Origin: a virus | Direction: 5' to 3' (one strand) | Virus record (IMG/VR): IMGVR_UViG_3300042868_004298 | Span: 1 to 48,851 of that record | Length of the DNA stretch: 48,851 nucleotides | Part shown: positions 43,627-48,851 of the stretch, piece by piece | How the letters are laid out: every line of letters starts with the position of its first letter | Numbering within the stretch: the first letter of the stretch is position 1 | The notes under the pieces: generated by a model | Database searches by the model: none | What the model saw: only the letters and a program-made list of their open reading frames with translations | What the model was told of the DNA's origin: nothing | Program-made: the position numbers and the translations under genes

Positions 43627-44133
43627 ATGGCAATAAATTTTCCTTCCGGCCCAACATTAGGCCAAACATACCAATACATAGATAGAGTATGGACTTGGAG
43701 CGGTACGTATTGGTACGTATCATCTGTTGGTTCCGGTGGCGGCGGAACGGGATTGGGTGCTAGAACTACAGTGTCTGTTACTACTCCGTCTATTGCTTCG
43801 GGCGCACTTAGTTCGTTGTCTGTTATTGGATTCAAATCATACGCACTATACAAAGTAGTAACTACCGCTGCGGCATGGGTGAGAATCTATACCAGTGCAT
43901 CGGCTCAGTCATCTGATGCATCTAGATTATTAGGTACAGATCCTATACCCGGAAATGGTGTAATTGCGGAAGTTGTTACAACAGGAGCCACCTCTCAACT
44001 CATTAGTCCTGCAACTATAGGATTTAACGATAACACTCCTCCTACTACTGCAATCTATGTTACTGTTTCAAACCAAAGTGGATCTACTGCTGCAATTACA
44101 GTTACATTAACAATTAATCAACTAGAAGGTTAA
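43627..44133 (+). CDS. Small fibre-associated structural protein (168 aa)
   Basis: The N-terminus INFPSGPTLGQTYQYIDRVW-TWSGTYWYV is the 'P..G.....xxxxWxWxGxxWxx' module that precedes many fibre and adhesin domains. A Gly-rich hinge (VGSGGGGTGLG) joins it to a beta-rich C-terminal domain with YALYKVVTTAAAWVRIYTSA and a Thr-rich end (ITVTLTINQLEG). It has no enzyme motif. It sits between the beta-helix spike and the protease, and the protease ATG follows its stop by one base. Fibre tip, chaperone or decoration roles are all possible. Confidence 0.7.
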   Translation: MAINFPSGPTLGQTYQYIDRVWTWSGTYWYVSSVGSGGGGTGLGARTTVSVTTPSIASGALSSLSVIGFKSYALYKVVTTAAAWVRIYTSASAQSSDASRLLGTDPIPGNGVIAEVVTTGATSQLISPATIGFNDNTPPTTAIYVTVSNQSGSTAAITVTLTINQLEG

Positions 44134-44134
44134 C

Positions 44135-45805
44135 ATGTCCAATATTAAAGAATATATTGTTACGCTAAAGAATTTTGAAGACCTTAACTCGTTTTACGAA
44201 GATATGGAAACACCTGGCGGAAATCTTTATATTCCTGACCGATCAGTTGAAGTAGCATTGAAAAGACCGATCAGCAGAAACACTCATTATTATCTAACTG
44301 ACGAAGAAGCCGTAGCACTACGAAATGATTCTAGAATCTCCTCAGTATCTTTATTGCCTGCTGATCTTGGATTAGAAGCAACTCCTTTATATACTCAAAG
44401 TTCTCTAAAATGGGACAAGAGTTCTGTAAAGATTAGAAATGATCACAGGAATTGGGGTCTATATCGTTGTACACTAAATTCAAATATAACTAACTGGGGT
44501 TGGGATGCAACTACTACACAGATAGGTAGCATTGATATTGCTACTAGCGGAAAGAATGTGGATGTAGTTATTTGTGATGGGCATATTGATCCCGATCATC
44601 CAGAGTTTGCAGTGAACAACGACGGTACTGGAGGATCGCGAGTCAATCAATACAATTGGTTTCAACATAATTTTGAAGTGTTAGGAACAGCGGCCGGCAC
44701 CTATATCTACCCACCTTACGTTGATCAAACTAACCCCAGTCGGACATCTAATAATGATCACGGGTGTCATGTAGCAGGCACCGCTTGTGGCAACACTCAG
44801 GGATGGGCTCGCGACGCTAATATATACAACATTAATCCTTACGGATCTAGCATAAGTTATATACCATCAGCGCCGCCTGCCTTGTTTGATTATGTTAGAG
44901 CATTTCACAGAAATAAACCTATAAATTCTGAAACTGGGCGCAAAAATCCTACTATTGTTAATAATAGTTGGGGTTACTTCTTAACAGGACCACTTAGTAC
45001 AGTAGGTACTATTAACTATAGAGGCACTGAGTATACTGGTCCTTTCACAAAAAGTCAAGCATTAAGTTATGGTATTTTTGCTTACACCACCTCCAGCGGC
45101 GATGTTTTTTACATTTCTACAAGATATGCTCCAATGGATGCAGATGTTGAAGATGCAATTAACGAAGGTATTATGTTTGTTGGTGGTGCCGGCAATAATT
45201 TTAGTAAAATTGCATCCTCCACTGATATAGATTATAACAACGTTGTTAGTGCATTTATTTACGGCACATTGCCATATATGCGAGGCACTAGTCCTTCTGC
45301 AACTGCTAACTCAATATGTGTAGGGGCAGTAGGAGAGTATGCAAATGAAGCTAAGGCACAATTTAGCAACTGCGGATCGAGAATTAATGTATATGCGCCA
45401 GGCTCTAACATTATGAGTTCAGTCAATAGTGATACTAACGGCGGCACATATGATTATAGAAATGCTAGTAAATTTATTACAAAGTATAATGGCACTAGTA
45501 TGGCATCTCCACAAGTTGCTGGATTGCTTGCGTGTGCGCTTGAATTATATCCCACAATGAATCAAACAGCAGCAGTGACTTATATAGAAAGTACGTCAAA
45601 ATTAAACCAGATGACAAACACTAACGGCGGCCCTGCAGATTTTAATTCTTTGCAGGGTTCTGTGAATAGATATCTGTACTACACAAGAGAACACCAAGAT
45701 GAAGGTCAAGTCTTTCCAAAACAAAATGTGGGCATTAGAAGGGTTACTGGTCAAATATACCCAAGACCTAGAATCTATTCATACGGTAGACAAACCCCAG
45801 TCTGA
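44135..45805 (+). CDS. Subtilisin-like serine protease (S8 family) in the fibre cluster (556 aa)
   Basis: The complete catalytic set is visible: Asp148 in VVICDGHIDPDHPEF, His209 in DHGCHVAGT, the oxyanion Asn about 277 in VNNSWGY, and Ser455 in NGTSMASPQVAG. Residues 1-80 (EYIVTLKNFEDLNSFYEDME, then HYYLTDEEAVALRNDSRISS) resemble an inhibitor-I9-type prodomain, suggesting autoprocessing. There is no signal peptide, so it acts in the cell or on the virion. A 60-residue tail follows the catalytic domain. Its place between fibre genes, with tight spacing, suggests a virion-bound enzyme that processes fibres or digests surface proteins; neither is proven. Confidence 0.9.
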   Translation: MSNIKEYIVTLKNFEDLNSFYEDMETPGGNLYIPDRSVEVALKRPISRNTHYYLTDEEAVALRNDSRISSVSLLPADLGLEATPLYTQSSLKWDKSSVKIRNDHRNWGLYRCTLNSNITNWGWDATTTQIGSIDIATSGKNVDVVICDGHIDPDHPEFAVNNDGTGGSRVNQYNWFQHNFEVLGTAAGTYIYPPYVDQTNPSRTSNNDHGCHVAGTACGNTQGWARDANIYNINPYGSSISYIPSAPPALFDYVRAFHRNKPINSETGRKNPTIVNNSWGYFLTGPLSTVGTINYRGTEYTGPFTKSQALSYGIFAYTTSSGDVFYISTRYAPMDADVEDAINEGIMFVGGAGNNFSKIASSTDIDYNNVVSAFIYGTLPYMRGTSPSATANSICVGAVGEYANEAKAQFSNCGSRINVYAPGSNIMSSVNSDTNGGTYDYRNASKFITKYNGTSMASPQVAGLLACALELYPTMNQTAAVTYIESTSKLNQMTNTNGGPADFNSLQGSVNRYLYYTREHQDEGQVFPKQNVGIRRVTGQIYPRPRIYSYGRQTPV

Positions 45806-45812
45806 TAGTAAG

Positions 45813-45820
45813 GATAAATA
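45813..45820 (+). promoter_or_regulatory. Late-promoter-like box (GATAAATA) 5 nt before the ATG
   Basis: GATAAATA is followed by TCACT and the ATG at 45826, nearly identical to the gp25 arrangement. An AAGGA overlaps its left edge (45810-45814), so it could also be simply a ribosome site with an AT-rich spacer. Confidence 0.45.
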
Positions 45821-45825
45821 TCACT

Positions 45826-46491
45826 ATGGAACATAACGAAAGCAATAAAATGCAAGAAAATACTGATAATAAAGCTCCTGAACCGAGACCAAATGAGACT
45901 GGCCAAATTAAATTACAAGGTCACATTAAGATTTTTAATCCAGAAACTAACGAAGTTTATGTCGATAAACGTAATGCCATTCATTACGAAAACTTTAGTA
46001 TTGCTCTAGCTAGCGGTGTTAGTAATCAAGAAACTGGAGTTATTGCTGAAATGGTATTCGGTAATGGCGGGAGTAGAATAGATCCTACTGGAATTATTAC
46101 ATACTTAACTCCTAACGTTTCGGGCAGTGCATCATCCTTATACAATCAAACATATTACAAAACTGTAGATGCTCGTAATCCTAATTCTAAAGATCCTACA
46201 AGAAACTTTATGGAAGTTAGGCATATTAACGGCACTTATTATAGCGATATTTTAATAAGTTGTTTGTTAGACTACGGCGAACCATCTGGTCAACAAGCAT
46301 TTGATGTTGCTACATTACAAGAGAGTCCATTTGTTTTTGATGAATTAGGCCTTAAGAGTTATAGTACAGCAGGCCCAGATACTGGATTATTATTAACTCA
46401 TGTTATTTTTCACCCTGTTCAGAAATCTCTAAACAGATTGATTCAAGTTGACTATACTATAAGGGTTCAGAGCCTAACTAGTGGAATTTAA
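45826..46491 (+). CDS. Conserved virion structural protein of T4-like marine phages (221 aa)
   Basis: A charged, disordered N-terminus (residues 1-30) precedes a conserved domain with GHIKIFNPETNEVYVDKRNA, IHYENFSIALASGVSNQE, AEMVFGNGGSRIDPTGIITY and CLLDYGEPSGQQAFD. I recognise this pattern from uncharacterised structural proteins of cyanophages and pelagiphages, but it has no assigned function. It is beta-rich, with no membrane segment or enzyme motif. It lies between the subtilase and the tail-collar fibre and ends 2 nt before the next ATG, so it is likely a connector or fibre base, by context only. Confidence 0.75.
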   Translation: MEHNESNKMQENTDNKAPEPRPNETGQIKLQGHIKIFNPETNEVYVDKRNAIHYENFSIALASGVSNQETGVIAEMVFGNGGSRIDPTGIITYLTPNVSGSASSLYNQTYYKTVDARNPNSKDPTRNFMEVRHINGTYYSDILISCLLDYGEPSGQQAFDVATLQESPFVFDELGLKSYSTAGPDTGLLLTHVIFHPVQKSLNRLIQVDYTIRVQSLTSGI

Positions 46492-46493
46492 TC

Positions 46494-47963
46494 ATGTCCT
46501 ATAACATTTATAAGTCAGATACTGCAAAAAGTACTATTACTGTTCCTAATACTGCCCCTTATGCCAATGTGACTGATACTAGTTTAAGTTTGGTCGGCCG
46601 CGGCAATCCTAACTACGGTCAAAGCATTGCTGAAAATTTTGTTCACCTTTTAGAAAATTTTGCAAGTCCTGATGCGCCGTCTAATCCTATAGAAGGCCAG
46701 CTGTGGTATGATACCAGTGCGCCCACAAACAAAATTCTTAAGGTGTACAACGGGTCTGCGTGGGTTCCTACAAATGGTGTACATCGATCAGAAAATAAAG
46801 ATAGCATTACTGGAATTGTAAGCCCTGGTGACATTTATGTCCATCCTAGAGGGCTTGACCAAGTACATATTTGGGATGGTAATAGCTGGATACCAATTGG
46901 TCCTGCTATTGCTAGTGGTACTAAGAATGGCGTATTTGCTGAAGAGTGGATACCTAATGACGGTACGTTAGCTAAAGCAGTAATTGCAACATATATTAAT
47001 GATGAAGTTATTACGGTAATTTCTAGAGATACATTTACTCCTAATCCAGTTAGGAATGGATTCACAGAACTTAAACCAGGTCTTAACGTAAGTGCTCAAG
47101 AATTTGATGGAGAATCTGCGAAACTTAGTGGACTCACTACTACTGCATTATATTTGAAAGTTTCATCTCAATTAGATCCTGTATCAGCTGATAACTTTTT
47201 AAGAAATGATCAAACTGGTATTATACAAGGATTTTTATCAGTATCTGGATTGCGTGTAGGTGCAAATACCCCTAGCGTCTTTTTAGAAAGAACATCAAAT
47301 AATGTTGCATTATTAACTAACAGAACAAATGCAGCAAGTATTGGTTTGGCTGTATTAAAAGATAATATTGTTAATCAAATTGTCACAGTCGACGGCAACA
47401 ATTTACGAGTTGGTATTAATCGATTATCTCCTACTGCAACATTAGATGTTGCGGGCACTGCTAAAATTTCTGGCTTAACTCAACTTGGTACCACCGGTAC
47501 TAATTCGTTAGAAGTAGTAGGTAATATGTCTGTCAGTGGTACATTTACTGCTACAGGCGCAGTTAAATTTGACTCAACATTAACAGTTGGACAGATTTCG
47601 GGAACTGGTACTGGGATCGAACCAGCTGCTGCTAGTGCATATGATCTAGGATCGACAGATTATCCATTTAGGACTGTTTACGCTAATAGCTTTGCAAATA
47701 CTAGCACTATGTATTCGTATGTAGTTACTGGGATGATTATGCTACATGCCGGAATTGGTGTGCCCGAAGGCTGGCTAGAGTGCGGTACAGATCCGTTAGC
47801 CCCAGTAGTGTTAGATGCCACAACCGGTACAACATTTACTCGATTATACAATTCTATAGGAACAACATACGGCGGCACCGGTCCGTCAGATTTTCAACTT
47901 CCTGTGTTTGATAACCTAAGTGCTATACTTGCTGTTGGCATGAAACCTTTAATAAAGTTATAA
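46494..47963 (+). CDS. Tail fibre with C-terminal tail-collar domain (489 aa)
   Basis: The N-terminal module contains DTSLSLVGRGNPNYGQSIAE, NFVHLLENFASPDAPSNPIE and GQLWYDTSAP, a fibre-base module shared with the next gene. A beta-rich shaft follows, with a repeat of the type 'RVGINRLSPTATLDVAGTAK'. The C-terminus (about 405-489), GMIMLHAGIGVPEGWLECG to FQLPVFDNL, is a phage tail-collar domain as in T4 gp12 and related short fibres, which bind host receptors. The whole protein is therefore a probable short tail fibre or adhesin. It has no obvious intramolecular chaperone. Confidence 0.85.
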   Translation: MSYNIYKSDTAKSTITVPNTAPYANVTDTSLSLVGRGNPNYGQSIAENFVHLLENFASPDAPSNPIEGQLWYDTSAPTNKILKVYNGSAWVPTNGVHRSENKDSITGIVSPGDIYVHPRGLDQVHIWDGNSWIPIGPAIASGTKNGVFAEEWIPNDGTLAKAVIATYINDEVITVISRDTFTPNPVRNGFTELKPGLNVSAQEFDGESAKLSGLTTTALYLKVSSQLDPVSADNFLRNDQTGIIQGFLSVSGLRVGANTPSVFLERTSNNVALLTNRTNAASIGLAVLKDNIVNQIVTVDGNNLRVGINRLSPTATLDVAGTAKISGLTQLGTTGTNSLEVVGNMSVSGTFTATGAVKFDSTLTVGQISGTGTGIEPAAASAYDLGSTDYPFRTVYANSFANTSTMYSYVVTGMIMLHAGIGVPEGWLECGTDPLAPVVLDATTGTTFTRLYNSIGTTYGGTGPSDFQLPVFDNLSAILAVGMKPLIKL

Positions 47964-47967
47964 AAAT

Positions 47968-48851
47968 ATGGCTTACACAATTAAAAATGCAGATGGGACA
48001 GTTTTAGTTAACCTAGTAGATGGTACATTAGATACCAGAACTACTAGCATTTCTTTAATTGGTAAAAATCAAGATGCTTACGGAACAGCATGGAATACTA
48101 ACCTAGTAAACATGTTGCAAAATTTTGCCAGCAATTCTCAACCAAGAGCTCCACTAGTTGGTCAATTATGGTTTAGTAAAGCCGACGGCAAAATGAAAGT
48201 TTACGGACTTGACGGTGTGTTTAGAGATGTATCTGCTGCATCTATGTCAGATGGTGTTCCCCTACTATTAAAGCCGGGCGATTTATGGATTGACACAGAT
48301 GATGATCAATTATACTTCTCTAAAGACGGCGACGCTGTTGTTCTTGCCGGCCCAGTATATTCTTCTAAGAATGGAAAGTCTGGATTTCTATCTGAATACC
48401 TTATAGACGATGTTGGCAATACTAGGTCAGTTACTACTATGTATAGTAATGGAGTTTTGCTAGGTGTATTAAGTACATGTTCATTTATTGTAGCACCCGC
48501 GTCCTCAATAGCTCAAGACAATCAAGGAATGTTTTCAATTGAGCCTGGTCTTAATTTGAATTATTCTATTGCTGATTTGAAATTTGTTGGTATTGCAACG
48601 ACTGCATCTAATGTAGGAGAAGAGTTTACTTTAACTAACATCTTTTTGAAATTAGACAACGGCGGCACCCCACAAGATTTAGTGGGTACAGGTGCATTAA
48701 ATATTGCAAGCGATGCAGGGGTATCTATCGGAACGTATACCGATTTAACACTATTGGCTGGTGGTAATATTAGTGCTCGCCGAGCAATAATAAGAAACAA
48801 CGTTGCAGATTCTGTTGTTGAAATTCAAACAAAGAGTACGATAGCTTCACC
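47968..48851 (+). CDS. Tail fibre protein, partial (C-terminus beyond the window)
   Basis: The frame opens with an ATG at 47968, 4 nt after the previous stop, and stays open to the right edge (294 codons). It starts MAYTIKNADGTVLVNLVDGT and contains TTSISLIGKNQDAYGTAWNT, NLVNMLQNFASNSQPRAPLV and GQLWFSKADGKMKVY, which match the N-terminal module of the preceding fibre (TSxSLxG...YG...N.L.NFAS..P..P..GQLW). It is thus a tandem paralogue. The rest is beta-rich. The C-terminal tip, and so its specificity, is not visible. Confidence 0.8.
   Translation, partial: MAYTIKNADGTVLVNLVDGTLDTRTTSISLIGKNQDAYGTAWNTNLVNMLQNFASNSQPRAPLVGQLWFSKADGKMKVYGLDGVFRDVSAASMSDGVPLLLKPGDLWIDTDDDQLYFSKDGDAVVLAGPVYSSKNGKSGFLSEYLIDDVGNTRSVTTMYSNGVLLGVLSTCSFIVAPASSIAQDNQGMFSIEPGLNLNYSIADLKFVGIATTASNVGEEFTLTNIFLKLDNGGTPQDLVGTGALNIASDAGVSIGTYTDLTLLAGGNISARRAIIRNNVADSVVEIQTKSTIAS

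Overview
The window is part of the structural region of a T4-like (myovirus) tailed phage. The diagnostic set is gp20 portal, gp21 prohead protease, gp22 scaffold, gp23 major capsid protein, gp5, gp6, gp25 and gp53 baseplate proteins, the gp26/gp51 baseplate-hub pair, gp46/gp47 recombination nuclease and gp55 late sigma factor. The DNA is AT-rich. The gp55 insertion, compact gp53, GS-type collagen-like fibre proteins and very large baseplate ORF resemble marine and freshwater T4-like phages (cyanophage or pelagiphage type) more than enteric T4. The host cannot be named from this window.

Layout. (1) Positions 1-11948, minus strand, read right to left: a probable tape-measure protein, gp20, a gp68-like small protein, an acidic gp67-like core protein, gp21, gp22 and gp23, then a UUCG-loop terminator. 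A highly repetitive structural protein, a second UUCG-loop terminator and four fibre or structural proteins follow; the last runs off the left edge. (2) 12025-13115, plus strand: gp26 and gp51, apparently joined by a -1 ribosomal frameshift. (3) 13116-18923, minus strand: a Pro/Ala-rich protein, a 470-bp structured non-coding region with a tRNA-like cloverleaf, then (transcribed right to left) gp55, gp47, gp46, two small basic proteins and a GIY-YIG nuclease. (4) 19034-48851, plus strand: baseplate genes (gp48/gp54-like, gp53, hub, gp5, gp25, gp6, a 4215-residue gp7-like protein), then a fibre/adhesin block with a collagen-like pectate-lyase-fold spike, a subtilisin-type protease and tail-collar proteins. 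The last gene runs off the right edge.

How it works together. gp55 is preceded by a sigma70-like promoter and should direct RNA polymerase to late promoters. Boxes resembling the T4 late element TATAAATA occur before many virion genes on both strands. In four places such a box lies exactly 5 nt before the start codon. The late genes build the head (gp20-gp23 and core proteins), the tail (tape measure plus the gp26/51 pair), the baseplate and the fibres. gp46/47 support recombination-dependent replication.

The most interesting signals are the gp26-gp51 frameshift cassette (slippery heptamer, hairpin and a 77-codon extension), the tRNA-like cloverleaf, the box-N5-ATG arrangement, the intact subtilase with a prodomain-like N-terminus, the giant baseplate protein with a seven-blade FG-GAP-like propeller, and a gp5 with a C-terminal lytic domain and an EF-hand-like loop.
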